64,000 nt of DNA from Crambe crambe (GCA_963924555.1 OZ004589.1:6510001-6574000); one strand, 5' to 3'; counted from the stretch's first letter, positions 25,400 through 38,506 are shown. Notes: a model not told the origin generated them from the letters alone. Program-made: numbers and translations.

Positions 25400-26149
25400 T
25401 AGGCCTCGATAAATTATGCTAGCTTTTCTCCCTATTATGCTATTCTCAAATTCCCATGCACAGTGCCTATTATGCTTTGAAATCTACCTATTATGCTAAA
25501 AAATTGAACCCATTATGCTCATTATTCCCATTCACATTGTGAAAAAAATGAGACACATTATACCCATTCACTGTTACAAAACTGTTGGTCTAATTTTCTG
25601 TAGTTGTACTGTAGCATGATAGATGTTTCAATGTAGTCTTCCATAGAAGAAATTTGCTGAGAATTAAAATTATTTGATAACAGTGAAAAAACGTGCTCCA
25701 CTGAGTAGTTGTAAAGCAATTTCTTTAGACCAGTGTGGCAGTTCACTTTCATGGTTCATCCACCAGGTTAGCTTATCAGCATCCTGTGAAACTCCATCGG
25801 CTTGAGTCATATATATTGGCAGCTTGCTCTTTAAGTTGTCAATCTGATCATCAGAGCTGAGGTAAGGAAATACTTTTAGCTGGTCAATATCATTACTGCA
25901 TGGTCGTAATTCACAAATCTTGGCTGGATAAAAAATCTAGCATACTTGAAAGCCTTAAGAGTGTTCTAGCACTATAAGCACACTATAATGTGTATAGTGT
26001 TGCTGTGCATGCAGACTCTATGGCTACAGGCATAAAAATTAATAAGCAAAAATCACCTAAAATTCTCAAAATGATGCCTATTATGCTAGCATTATTCTCT
26101 TATGCTTTGACATACCTAAAAATGTGCTAGCATGATTTATCGAGGCCTA
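25400..26149. mobile_element. Nonautonomous hAT element with 8-bp target duplication
   Basis: TIRs begin TAGGCCTCGATAAATTATG (25400 onward) and match the complement of the right end with one difference over 24 bp. The 8-bp direct repeat TGTGCAAC occurs at 25392-25399 and 26150-26157. The interior has repeated phrases CCTATTATGC and, on the minus strand (about 25558-25800), a decayed hAT C-terminal dimerisation segment: LPHWSK, then in another frame VFSLLSNNF and MLQYN. Both terminal structure and protein relic agree on hAT. Confidence 0.9.
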
Positions 26150-26913
26150 TGTGCAACTTGCACAAGAATGTTTCCCCTGGTTACATCACTGATGAAGCGA
26201 GGGTTGTATAATTATAATTAATTGCGTGTATTTAGAGATGACCAAATACATTCCTACACTGATGTCACTTCTGGCATTTATTAAAGGCTATTTCGAACAG
26301 CAGGGCTATTCTGTAGGGTCAAAATATTTTCAAAACTCCACGAGCTTATGAGCTCTATGCTATTTTGAAAGACTATTGTAGTAGATAATATCCTCCAACA
26401 TTAACATTGAGCTCAGAAGTCCCAGTAGTTTCGAACCTACGGAATAGCCCCGCTTTACCTTATGGTGGCAGCACAGCTGTTGAAGTCAAGACATCAAAGG
26501 ATGAGTCTTGTACAAAGGGCTATTTCGATCATGCTACACGGAAGTGGCACCATAAAACAGGTATAGCAATAGCTACCAAGAATCATAATAATTATGGCTA
26601 ATGAATTGTTTTTCAAAAGGTGTATATGAACTTGCAAAGACTGAACATTTGTCTTTCTCATTCTGGAGTGCTCAAAGTCATTAATAAAGTCACAGAGGAT
26701 CATGATAGCTATTGAAGTACAATTTTGGAAGGATGAATTGGAACACAAACTCAAGGTCTGTTTATACAGGAGCCTACTATTAGCTAACATCATAATAACT
26801 TTTGTGTGCACATGGGAGGCCAAGAGTTGTGCTGTACATATACATTGCAGTAGCATTACATTAAATCTATTTCATGAAAAAAATCTCACTGTAAATAATA
26901 ATTAATAGGTATC
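26150..26913. other. Intergenic region with a weak possible exon
   Basis: A plus-strand frame at about 26407-26560 (reading LPYGGSTAVEVKTSK) is followed by AACAG/GTATAG, a plausible donor. It has no recognisable family and no partner exons. An imperfect inverted pair of GGGCTATTC/GAATAGCCC motifs lies at about 26305 and 26440. Confidence 0.25.
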
Positions 26914-28455
26914 TCAGTTGTTGATGCCGTAATATTTACGTAGTCCATCCACATAAATCCACTCAGTGGCTCGGGCAGGGGAAAGCAGTTTGCAATAGTG
27001 CATCCCAGCTGCCGCTTTGATTGGATAATCGATGGGGGTACGCATCATCACTGATTGTACAACACGAGTCTGTCGTCCACTTGCATCTTTGCCATCCGTG
27101 TACGAGAGTGGCTTCCAAATCCAGACAGGCCCTTCGTTGTAAGGACCTTCGTCCTCTCCCATTATCATTTGCACTCCGTATTTTTGGAACCTTGCGAGAG
27201 TTGCACTATCAGCATTCTTTAAAGCCCAATCAAACGAAGCCTGGTTGATGATCTTGCATAAGGAAGACCCATCAGATGTATTGAAGTCTACATTCTTGTA
27301 ACCAGCTGCTAACATTACCGCTTGTCTCGATTTGAGCTTCACTCGCATTTCGTTAGCTGAAGTGGAGATGAATCCTGTATCTAGGCTATCCAATGTTTCG
27401 TACACATTCTGAGTCACTGTGTTCGTCTGGATGACACATGATGAAGTAGGTGCAGTACAGTTTGAGTTCACATGAGGAAGATGGACCGGATTAATCTGAT
27501 ACACTGGATGGAAGGCATCTGTGTCCTTCAAGCTAGCTGTCTTTAAACCTCCCATGATGTTCTGGGCATTCTCAGACCATGGATTTCCAATAGTACAGGC
27601 AGGACTTGGAGGATTGCTATTGCATGGCGGCTTGAAGGAGTAGAAGCCTTCCATCTTGTAGGCGGCAATGATGGGATTGAAGAATACTGAAGTGGCATGA
27701 GAAGCATCAACTATTGACATCATACCAATCCTAGTATCTCCCATATGAACAGCTACGAAAGAAGAGATGAAACCAGCTAGAATTTCATGCGCATCATCAA
27801 TTGATATTTCCGGCTTGAGATCACGCTGATTCACTAATGGTGGTGGGGGACCTGCAGCAAATTGAATGTGAGATAACCCCTTGATTAGAAGCACAGGGAA
27901 GTTCATCAGTGCTGTATCAGCATCTTTGGCATTCAAGATTCTGAAGTAGTATTCTTCCATAATGCGAGTGACTCGACAGAGACCATCCAATTCTCCTCCA
28001 AGAGTCATGGTTGGCACTGGATATGTCACATTTCTGTACTTAGAAGACAAAAATGAACCCATGAGGACTTGCCCTGCTGCAATTGAGGGATTTGAAGCAA
28101 GATAGTCTTGAAGAATGATCCCACCCAACGAGTGAGCTAGGAAGAAGATTTTGGCAGTCTTTGGCATTCCACTGTTATTCATAGATGTAAGAATATTATT
28201 CACACTTCTAGAAATAGCAAGGGGTTCAGGGGTATCCAACAGAAATTCAGGAATTCCAACCCAGATAGAGTACTTGGAGATGTTTTGCAGCTGCTGGATA
28301 AGAGGGATGTACTTGTTGGGGGTGATGCTTGCACCTTGAATGACCACCACACCGATTTCTTGTATCCCTTCTTTGGAAGGCTTCATGATGATATCTCCCG
28401 ATGTATGTGGAAGGAGTATCACCATTGCTGCAGCTACGAACTTCAATAATTCCAT
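26914..28455 (-). CDS. Intronless secreted alpha/beta-hydrolase
   Basis: A single open frame of 513 codons with no intron, in a region where the other protein genes except histone H4 are split. An N-terminal hydrophobic stretch (FVAAAMVILLPHTSG, about residues 6-20) looks like a signal peptide. The nucleophile elbow FLAHSLGG places the catalytic Ser at about residue 109. Candidate acid and base are the Asp in GGELDG (about 157) and the His in KGLSHIQF (about 196). The C-terminal part (about 230-513) is not assigned. The substrate cannot be told from sequence; lipase/esterase-like activity is the family expectation. It diverges from histone H4 across a 360-bp interval. Lack of introns fits retroposition or lateral transfer, but is not proof of either. 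Confidence 0.85.
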   Translation of the reverse strand: MELLKFVAAAMVILLPHTSGDIIMKPSKEGIQEIGVVVIQGASITPNKYIPLIQQLQNISKYSIWVGIPEFLLDTPEPLAISRSVNNILTSMNNSGMPKTAKIFFLAHSLGGIILQDYLASNPSIAAGQVLMGSFLSSKYRNVTYPVPTMTLGGELDGLCRVTRIMEEYYFRILNAKDADTALMNFPVLLIKGLSHIQFAAGPPPPLVNQRDLKPEISIDDAHEILAGFISSFVAVHMGDTRIGMMSIVDASHATSVFFNPIIAAYKMEGFYSFKPPCNSNPPSPACTIGNPWSENAQNIMGGLKTASLKDTDAFHPVYQINPVHLPHVNSNCTAPTSSCVIQTNTVTQNVYETLDSLDTGFISTSANEMRVKLKSRQAVMLAAGYKNVDFNTSDGSSLCKIINQASFDWALKNADSATLARFQKYGVQMIMGEDEGPYNEGPVWIWKPLSYTDGKDASGRQTRVVQSVMMRTPIDYPIKAAAGMHYCKLLSPARATEWIYVDGLRKYYGINN

Positions 28456-29127
<672 letters not shown>

Positions 29128-29152
29128 GCCACTTAACTTTTTCAAAAAAACT

Positions 29153-29168
29153 GGCTCTTTTCAGAGCC
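29153..29168 (+). terminator. Histone mRNA 3' stem-loop
   Basis: GGCTCTTTTCAGAGCC is the canonical six-base-pair stem with TTTC loop bound by SLBP. A purine-rich AAAGGAG (about 29179-29185) at the expected distance downstream fits the U7 snRNP anchoring element. Cleavage would fall between them. Confidence 0.97.
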
Positions 29169-29270
29169 ACCACCTCTCCAAAGGAGTTCACCACTTTATG
29201 ACTTTATGTTCTGTTTGTTCATCAAATTTTTATCATCTGCCATTACTACCTTTATTGAATTAAAAATATT

Positions 29271-32265
29271 CTAGTTGGAGGCAGTATTATTTGCCAATGC
29301 TAAAGAGTCTACTCTTTTTGCAAGTTCTGACAGGACATAGCTGAGCTGGGCAGGATTAGTGAAGAAATACACAAAGAGCTTTCTTTCTGTTTCCAGCAGA
29401 GGGTTCACTTTTAATATCTGAAAGGTTGAAAATAAAAAGTTGACCTTTGGATCTGATAACAAGGATTAGGTATTTGGTGATGCATGCATCTTGACCTTTT
29501 TCTTTCCATCATAATCTTTCAAAAGTTTCTTGATACTTTGTTCAAGTGATGTTACCACCAAACTCAGCTTAGAACACTGCTCTGCATAGTCTTCCACTGT
29601 CAAAAGAGGTTGGCCAACCTGTTGTCCATTGTGGCCAAATAACTCTCGTTCAAATTCAGCAACTATGGATTCCCTATCAGAATGATGAATGTCCCAGTAC
29701 TAAGTGGGCTCTATTTAGAATAGAGGGTAGTGGGCTCTATTAAGAATCTTACTTACTGTTTTTGACAAATTTTCTTTATTTCAGTATCATTAGCCAAAAG
29801 GAGACCCTGAAGTGTGGATACTTGATGTGCCAACTGTTCCACTGCCTTCTGGAGACTGGCATGTGTGAGTAGAGGTACATCAGAGCTTGGTTGGACCCCT
29901 AAAATAGTCAAGTAAAAATGCTTATCTGACCACCAGATACCTAAACTGTATAGGACTTGGACATTCCCTGAAATGGACATATATCTAAACTCTATAACAT
30001 TTGGACATTCCCTTGAAATGGATGGAAATGAAGCAATTATTATTACCTAACATAGCACACAATCTGTGAGCAAACGAATCATTTGAATCTATCGAGAGCC
30101 TGGGAGTTTCAACCCGTTTCAAGGCTGGATTCTGCATGGCCTTATTCCTTCTCTCTCTCTCTTCCTTTAGTTCTGTCAGTTCCTTTTCTGTTGTCGTTAG
30201 CAGTCTGTGAGTGTCTCTGTGCTTACGCAATTCTACTTCATAAAGCATGGAGAGTAATTCGTGTCTAGACCTTTGGGATTGGAGATGAGAGATCACCTGA
30301 GAGTCATGTGACAAGCAGAGAAAAATGATCAAGTACTGCATAGTATTGGACTTAAATACCTTATCTTGCTTAGAAGTGAAATAATCTTGGCGTGCAATCT
30401 TTAGGTCATAGTCACCATGAAGTACTCGTGTGACCTGAAGTGCAGCCATGTCCTGAAGCAAGCCAGTTAGCTGGGTCCGTCCTAATTCCTGTAATTTCTC
30501 TCTCAATTCATTCACTCTTTGTTGCCTCTCAGTGAAATGGTGCCTCAAGGTATCACAGTTGATTTTTTCTGTGGAGAGAATCTCCATCTCTTGCTCTGCT
30601 CTGACTGTAGCAGCATGCGCATATCTTTCTGAGAGCTGTGCATTAATGCAATTCACCTCAGTCAATGGATACCTATACACAGTAAAAAGGACAGTAATCC
30701 TCTCCTTGACAAAAACACTCAAATAAAAAGATACCTCTTTAAAATTGATCACAAAATAAATCTCTTACAATGCTTGTAATCTTGAGAGTTCTTTGCGATG
30801 GCTCTGATGCTGCTCCTCTGTCATGCCCCTCAGAATCACCTGAGCGGAGTCGTCTAGATCCACTTGAGTGAACTTAGTGTCCACCTCACCAGGAGCCTGT
30901 GAGTGAGCCAGATCAGCCAACCCCTGTGCAATGGTTCAAAATAGGTAAAGGGTTTCTAAGACAAGTGAAATAGATAAAGGGTTGAAAGGGTTAAGAATAT
31001 GACGGTAAAGTGGAACCTCTGAGTAAAGGACACTTTGGGATCAGCCACTTTGTCCTTTGTAGAGAGGTTGTCCTTTTCTTGGAGGTTAAAAATGCTATGG
31101 GAAAGGGGCCCAAAAGAGCATCCTTTATTGGGAGGTTGTTGTCCTTTTGGTCCTTGGTTCCACTGTATATAAACCTAAAAGATTTCTACACTTTGTCCTT
31201 TATAGAGAGTTTGCCCTTTTGTTGAAGGTTAAAAATGCTGGGGCCTGAAAGAGCGTCCTTTATTGGGAGGTTGTCCTTTTGGTCCTTGGTTCCACTGTAT
31301 ACCTTAAAGAATTGTTTTTTGGTATAGGCTATGAGCTCTGAGAGGTAATGGTCTTCAGTCTGGTGGTAGTTGTCCTGAGATACATCTGATAGGAATCTTG
31401 GAGGTGAGGTCTCCTTTAGCCCCACCCCTTCTTGTTGATGGAAATCACAGAGGTCTCTCACACCAGCTGCAAGATCCTCCAATGCTGCATCAATCTGCAA
31501 ATAGCCACAAGTCAATGTATTTTTGCACCACAAGATACTGATATAAAGCAGGAAGATTTTCATGCGATTATGCTAGTGTGCACCTGCTTGCTGCCCTCTT
31601 GAGCTTTCTTCTGAGAGGTATGCTGCTGCTTCTGCACATCCAACTTCTGACAAGTCAGTTCATCCCTTTCATGAAGGAGATCACCATAGTGTTCACTATA
31701 ATCGATATGATGACCCATTACCTATTCTTATATGATGACCCTTTACCTATTCTTAGTACGTACTGGAGTGATTTTTGGACCGAACTGAGTGTTTGCAGCT
31801 GCTTTTTGAGGCAGGACATTTCTGCTTCCATATCTGCCACCTCTTTCTCAATGTCCTTTGATTTTTGGGTCCCCTGTCCCATCTTTTTCAGTGCATCCTC
31901 CAATGCATGGCCCTAAATGTACTGTAGAGCATTGATGACCCTTGCATAGAATACCTACCTCAAGGTTTTCTCCAGCTGATTTCAAAGCTTCATACCTGGA
32001 TTAAAATATAATGAAATAAAGAAGTGTGAATACCTGTTAGAGACTATTCTTAAGGCTGATATAGCTAGAGTAAACCCACTTGCCTCTTGGTTTCCTCTGG
32101 AGTGAGAGCATTGTCAGGGTGAATTTGGCCCACAGCCCATTCCACAAACTCAACCAGCTTCCTGTTCTGTTGCAAGGAAGCTGGGAGCGCTCCAACTTCT
32201 TTCTTGTATCCCACTGAATCCAGGCAGGCAGAGAAACGACTTTGAAGGGGTTCTTGAGATGCCAT
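29271..32265 (-). CDS. HAUS3: HAUS augmin-like complex subunit 3
   Basis: Eleven exons (5' to 3'): 32084-32265, 31959-31995, 31764-31912, 31584-31695, 31303-31494, 30769-30923, 30360-30672, 30047-30296, 29757-29898, 29496-29673 and 29271-29417; 618 codons, close to the usual length of about 600. The protein is mostly coiled coil. Recognisable HAUS3 segments are YTKKQFFK, DYDLKIARQDYFTSKQ, LYEVELRKHRDTHRLL and the C-terminal ETERKLFVYFF. Augmin recruits gamma-tubulin ring complex to existing spindle microtubules to branch new ones. The first intron has a GC donor (AAGAG/GCAAGT); the nearby GT alternative runs into a stop. The start codon is 110 bp from that of the divergent KLHL gene. Confidence 0.9.
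31009..31166. mobile_element. Mariner-type MITE in a HAUS3 intron (copy 1)
   Basis: GTGGAACCTCTGAGTAAAGG at the left and GGTTCCACTGTA at the right are inverted ends. The interior phrases TTGTCCTTTT and CATCCTTTATTGGGAGG recur in the neighbouring copy. Confidence 0.65.
31191..31299. mobile_element. Truncated mariner-type MITE abutting a HAUS3 splice donor (copy 2)
   Basis: This shares most of copy 1 but lacks its left end. Its right terminus GGTTCCACTG is followed by TATAC, so on the minus strand the HAUS3 donor GTATA is followed directly by the MITE end CAGTGGAACC. Confidence 0.65.
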
Positions 32266-32375
32266 CTTTTTAAAGTGCCAAAAATTGGAATTTCGCGGTA
32301 ATTTCATGAACTTTGAACTTCAGATTTTGACGGGATTCATACCTTGGCGAACTAGGAACGGTCTTTAGCTCTGCA
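32266..32375. promoter_or_regulatory. 110-bp divergent promoter, HAUS3 / KLHL
   Basis: The two ATGs point outward from a 110-bp interval that must hold both leaders and promoters. A TTTCGCGG motif (about 32291-32298) resembles an E2F-type site, which would fit a mitotic gene. There is no TATA box. The function is inferred from geometry. Confidence 0.5.
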
Positions 32376-35300
32376 ATGAATAATAGATCTGCTAGAAGTC
32401 ATAATGGATCGGTAAGTTCGTAAAGTAAGCAGATTTAGTAACTATCTCTTAGCTGGATATTAATGATGGAGTAAGACAAAAAAATTGACATGTTTTTATT
32501 AAGGGTCGCCCTGATTCCCGACCTTCATCTCGTTCTCGTATGAGGGTGGACCATGTAGCTCCTCAGGATGATCCACCTGTCCCCCTTCCTCCTGGGCCTC
32601 CGAGTGCTGGACCACACCCCATTTCACACTCCATGCATCCACCAGTTGTGATCGAAGCCCCACCCCCTTCAGTCCATTTCACAGGCAGCGGCCACAGTAA
32701 CAGGATACTTGCAACCCTCAACGACTTGAGACTAAATGACGAACTCTGTGATGTCACGCTAAAAGTAGGATCAGAACAAATTTCAGCTCATAAAGTCATT
32801 CTGAGTGCAAATAGCCTGTACTTCAGAGCAATGTTCACCAGTAACTATGCCGAATCAAATAAAGCTGTAATAGAAATCCAGCAAATATCGTTCCCTGCTT
32901 TAGAGTCACTAGTGCTATATTTCTACACTTCAAGGACACATATTTCCACAGCTAACGTGCAAGAGCTTTTAGCTGCATCTTCTATGTTGCAAGTGAGCAG
33001 CATTAGCGATGTTTGTTGTGAGTTCATGAGGAGACACCTTGGGGCTTCAAACTGTCTTGGGGTACGGACGTTTGCTGATATGCATTCTTGTTCTGAACTT
33101 ATGAATGTAGCAGATAACTTTGCCAAGCAGAATTTCTCAACAGTGGTTGAGTCTGAGGACTTCTTGAAGTTGGAAGTCGATCAATTACTGGAACTCTTTA
33201 GAGCTGACAATTTGTGTGTGGAGTCTGAAGAGAAGGTTTTTGAAGCGTCTATAAAGTGGATAAAATATGACCCAGCCGAGAGGGAGAGATTTATTGTCAA
33301 TCTGCTAGAAAAGGTAAGGAAGTGATTAGTCATCTCAGTGAATTGCATTGAAGCATTGGAGAAGATTCTCTAATACTATGGAATCTCTAATACTCATGTA
33401 TAGATGTAAAAAAATTTTTTAGTAAAAAATCCCCCCAGGTTTATCACAATGTCTTTGAACTTACTGAAGACAGAGTTCAGGGTACACAGCGTTTGCTGTG
33501 TGTTCTCACACAATCTGTGCAGAGTCATGCACCGTTTAGCAAACATGCCCCCCTTTAATCAAGATTTTTTCAATCTACCCATGCATGCTGAACAAAATTA
33601 ATGTTGATTTTTACTGCTTGGGCAGCTGCATTCTCTTAATTGGATTAGTAATGGACAGGCTGAACTTGAGAGGAGTATTTCAACAGTCAGGACACTTGCT
33701 ATAGGCATGAATTGATGTTGATCCAGCCAGAACTATAGCTTGGTCAACAATTTCGTCCTAGCAAAAACAAACATGGACTGCCTTATATCCTTTCTCAGAC
33801 TAATAATTAACTCTGCTGGCAGCTATGGTCGTATAACCATGGTAAACTCTGTAAGATTGTGACTGCATGTTATAGCTAATTGGATGAGTATGAGGATGTT
33901 CACTTCTGATAACCAAGTGCATACCAAAGAATGCCTCGTTAGCAACCGTTTACTTAGGGGGGGTTCATTCTTGAAATCTAATGAAGGGGGAAGCCCACTT
34001 GACCAATAATAACATGTAAACAATATGATACACAACAATCTTGTAAACAAAGCCTTGTAGTAAGACATAGTCACTTGTGCTGATGAATACTGTGACAGAT
34101 TTGCTTGGAGTATTTTAATTAGATTAAGTAATTATTACTGAGTTTTGTGGCTCTGTTCAGAGTGACTGCACTTGAAATTCTACACCTGAAGCCTTCCTAA
34201 TTATTGAGAGAAGATTCTATTTAAGTGGCGGATGGAAGGATGTGTAGCACTTTGGTGAATCTAGTCACCTTATATGCATGAGTCTCCTGAATCCTTGATT
34301 TTCTTCCTGTATGTTGGGGCCACAAATTAGGATTTACCAAAATTAACTTAGGAGAGCAGAGTTATGATAGTACCAGGTAGCATTTCATTTCTGAAAATGG
34401 TTTGATGTCTGTACATACGACCTCAGGTTAGACTGCCATTGCTGACACCCGCTTATATATTTGATCATGTGATGAAAATGGGTGTGGTCAAGGGTAACCT
34501 GCATGCTGTAACACTTGTGATGGAAGCCATGGAGTGTCACATACTACCGGAACGAGCAGCGACAAAGCAGTCATGTGATTGGACAAAACCTAGAAAATGC
34601 AAGAACAATACCCAGGCAAGTCAAAGTTTTAGTGATGCATATGTTTGTTTTTGTTTTTTATTTTCCTAGAGGAGGTGATTAAAGAGGGTGGTATAATCTT
34701 TTTTTAATCTTCAGTGATGAAGATGTACTTTTTCCCCTTAATTTTTGCAGATGATTTTGGCGGTGGGGGGCATGGGACGGAGAGAACCAGCTGGAACCCC
34801 ATCTATAGAATTATATGATCCCTCAACCAAGCAGTGGAGAATACTCTCTCAGATGGCATCAGGCCGATGGGGGGCAGGGCTTATTGCCATGGGTTCTAAA
34901 GAGAGGGGAGAAGTGGTATATTTAGTAGGAGGCAGCAATGAATCATCTCGTCTAAGCAGCGTCCAGTGTTACAACGTGGCTAGTGACCAATGGAGCTCGG
35001 CCGCTGATATGGCGTCTGCTCGAAATGGAGTGGGTGTGGTCACCTATCAAGGTATGAGTACTTAGGTGTGCATTTTAGCCCATCCCTCTAATAAAGATAC
35101 TCTCTGCCACCCTATAATGACTGCCTCTTTCCCTAAAGAGACCCAGTAATACTAGACAAATGCAATGCATTATGGGGCGAGCCTGAGCTGAATGTGATGC
35201 ATGTTCCTTTAGCAAGGGTGAAACAGTGAGAATGTAGTATTTATATGTAAAAGCTGGAATATTAGAACCCAAGGATGCATGCTATTGTGGACCAAGAACA

Positions 35301-37260
35301 CAACTGACAACTAGAAAGTGACATGAAACCACAATTATGCCTGTATGCTCTAATTAGTGCTAACAAATTCCAAGTCAGTTATCTCACACCTTTCTAATAG
35401 CAAGTTGTCTCTATGGGTGGCCTGAATAGAGCCTTTACTTGCGGTATACATAATTGGGGCAAAGTGAAGTGAGCCTCACACTAATAATGATGACCTTTCA
35501 CCCTCATATACAGATTTATAATATATATCTCTCATACATCCTAGTTTATTTCCGTGATGACCTTAGGTAAACTGAGCATGTGCGCTCAATTGTCCCACAG
35601 TGCTTTGTATTTCCCTAGTGTTAGATATAAAGTGTTCTAACGGAGAGGGGGTCTTGTTAGAGAAGACAATTTGATGGTGTTGGGTATGAAGTGACATTGT
35701 GGGCCACTGCATAACAGACCAAAGTACCTTAATAATTCAATTTTCATTTTTGCAGCTTTCCCTTTACACTGTCATGTGATTAATTTTCATTGTTGAACAT
35801 GACCACAAAACTAAATCACCATCCCAATAGAATATTAGGGGCTTTGAGCCACCACCAACCTCCTGCTTACACAAACTATTCCCTTCAATCAAAAAGATGC
35901 ATTCAAATCATTGTTGGATGCTTCAGGGAAAATTGCCATCTCCACCTCCCCAGTGTATTTTTATGGCTAGGAGAGAAGTAGTTTAGAATGCCTCTCAACC
36001 CCTCCTTAATCTTACTTGTTAATTTCATTAACTTTGGTACTAGAATTCGTTAATTTTAGCCCTTGCCGAGACCATTCCTCAAACAATGGAACCTTGTCGC
36101 CCTAGGGTCACATTATCATTATCTTGTACATGTACATTCACTTCTAAGAAGTTGGTTTACCCCCCCCCCCCCCGTTGCCAGGGAAATAATGTAGTCATCT
36201 GCTGATAGACTCCCCTCAGTCTGGGACCAGGTAATGGTGACTGATGTGGCAGTTAGTGATGAGGACATGACAGTTGGCATCACAAAATCTATTCCCAACA
36301 GCTAGCTTATGATGAGAACATGAAAAATTCATTTGCTTGGATGAATTTATTCCAAATAGTTAGACCATCTCCACACCAATTCCCAGACCATGGCCTCTAG
36401 TAGGGTGAGCCAAGTTTAAAAGGTAGTCAAAATAAATGTCTGGTTTCTACTTGGACATCCCATGGTGTTAGAAAGTACAGTGCACTTATTCAATTTAGGT
36501 ATGCTGTATGCGATTGGAGGGTTTGATGGCGTGTCTCCTCTGAAAAGTGTGGAGAGATACGACCCAGTGACCAATCAGTGGACATCGCTGCCGGAAATGT
36601 CATCAAAGAGATTTGGTCTTGGAGCATGTGCTTGTGGAGGCAAGTTAGCCTAGAGCTAGTTTATTGTGGTGATGACCTTTGGGTAAACTTAACATGCATG
36701 CAACAATACAACAGCAATAACATCAATAATAATAATTGGTAATTGCAGGTATGATCTATGCCATTGGTGGACAGGATAACTCCATCCTGAACACAGCTGA
36801 ATGCTACAACATTACCACCAAAACATGGACCTCAATCTCCGCAATGAGTGTGAGCAGAAAGTTCCCAGGGGCTGAATGCATCTCCAAGAAAATCTATGCC
36901 ATAGGAGGTGCCGATGCAAGCAGCTGTCGACTCAGCTCTGTTGAAGAGTACATCCCTAGCCTCAATCAGTGGGTGGGGGTTTCCCCTATGCTGAGTCCGA
37001 GAAGTGGACTGGGTACAGCCGTGCTTGGAGGTCATGTTTATGTAGTTGGGGGACATGATGGAACTGCTCCCCTGCCTTCCATGGAAAGATACGACCCTCT
37101 GACTGATGAGTGGACTGTACAACCTCATATGAATGTGGGAAGAGACTGTGTTGGCATAGCTGTCGTGAATGTGTCATGGCAGGCCTCTTCAGGAGGTGGG
37201 ACTTCACATAATAGCCCTCTGGGGGGAGTAACAAGATCAGATTCACCTCATGCATTCTAA
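32376..37260 (+). CDS. Kelch-like BTB-BACK-Kelch protein (CUL3 adaptor type)
   Basis: Exons: 32376-32411, 32504-33313, 34427-34615, 34751-35051, 36499-36639 and 36749-37260; 662 codons. After a Pro-rich N-terminus comes a BTB domain (LNDELCDVTLKVG, ISAHKVILSANS, YFRAMFTSNYAES), then BACK, then six Kelch repeats: two in exon 4, one in exon 5 (GMLYAIGGFDGVSPLKSVERY) and three in exon 6. Such proteins usually bring substrates, held by the Kelch propeller, to CUL3 ubiquitin ligases. Two introns use GC donors: after exon 3 (CCCAG/GCAAGT) and after exon 5 (GGAG/GCAAGT); in both, the GT alternatives break the frame. The particular KLHL orthologue is not assigned. A decayed copy of its last exon is at 41262-41440. 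Confidence 0.93.
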
Positions 37261-37271
37261 TCTCAATTATG

Positions 37272-37313
37272 TGCATGCGCACTATTAATATTTGTTCAGC
37301 TCTGCTTAGTGCG
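37272..37313. repeat. Short inverted repeat 3' of KLHL
   Basis: GCATGCGCACT and AGTGCGCATGC face each other around a 20-bp spacer (about 37274-37316). It may be a hairpin in the 3' end or a pair of NRF1-like palindromes. Confidence 0.6.
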
Positions 37314-37367
37314 CATGCTCAATATTCGCGCGCGCGTGGTTCAGATGCAACATAAGCATGGTTACAT

Positions 37368-38482
37368 CATAGATAATAGAGCACTCCGCGTATCCGTGGA
37401 TATGAAACGCTCCCGGATATTCATTTTCTCGAGGTTTAATCATTGCAGCGCCCATTTACGGAAAACTAATTAAGATTACGTTAAAAATACGGACTTTCAT
37501 AGCTGCATCCAGGAAGAAACTTTAGAAGTAAGTTGCAACAGCAGGATGGTCATCAATGATTATATAATACTGTAGCTAGGTTATAGATACATAGCAGTGT
37601 GATATTATTCAAACAAATTGTTAAAAAGGACAGATATTCAAGAATTTATAAAAATGCTATTCTAAGAGATTTGCAAGAATAATGCTCCAGGTGAATGGGC
37701 AGATGTCCAACAGCAGACCACCACAGTCTTGTGTTCAATAGGAGACAGCAATATCATCATCAGGTGCACTTCCAGAAGGTGTTTGAAAATCTTTTATCAA
37801 ATAAAAATTGCTGTACCACACACATACATTAATGAACAAGTACATTCATCATATAATCTTTTGAACAGCTTGAGATTGTTGGTGCACCTGTGGTTAATAC
37901 CTGCTGATATTCATCGGGTAAAGTGGTAGTGCACAGATGATCAGTCGTAGATGGAAGAGTGCTTATGAAGTTGTGCATGTTATGCCAACAAGATCACCAC
38001 ATTCTCCAAGCACACTGACCTGTGTACTACAATAATACACACAGTTTAAGTGCATCATTCAATAACTTTCTGAAATAATCTAACACAAAATGGAGGACCT
38101 CAATTTTGGAAAAGGTGCCAATACTCTTTTTCCATAGCTTATCATACTAGATTCTCCAAGTATTTGATAAAGAATTGAAGCTCCATGCAAACTAGATTCT
38201 TCTACAATAGATATCCAGTGTAAGAAAATCTAACACAAAGTTGTTACTAGGGAAATCATTCATTTCATTCTGGCCCTCTGCTTGGTCTAAGCAAAAACAA
38301 CAAATTATATTTTTGCTACTAGTCACCTTGTGTATTGTCCACAGTTTCACACTGAAATGACCTGAATCAAGCCCCATGAGAAGTTCCAGCAGCCCAAACT
38401 TAGCTGCAGCCTTGGGAGGGTTGCCTGGTTACATCTCGCGATTTCTTAGTTACACGTTAACAGGAGTGCTCTATTATCTATG
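37368..38482. mobile_element. 1.1-kb nonautonomous TIR element, 7-bp target duplication (copy 1)
   Basis: Identical 20-bp TIRs, CATAGATAATAGAGCACTCC at 37368-37387 and its complement at 38463-38482, are flanked by GTTACAT (37361-37367 and 38483-38489). No protein family is seen inside. A diverged, inverted copy lies at about 52965-53706. The ends and duplication length resemble the element at 41459-42567. It ends 24 bp before the start codon of IgR-A, so it likely contributes promoter sequence. Confidence 0.88.
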
Positions 38483-38506
38483 GTTACATAATTTTAAACT
38501 TCGACG

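Noticed and set aside
26914..28455. Bacterial contamination as explanation for the intronless hydrolase
   Set aside because: Both flanks are contiguous with eukaryotic sequence, including histone H4 360 bp away, so it belongs to this genome whatever its origin.
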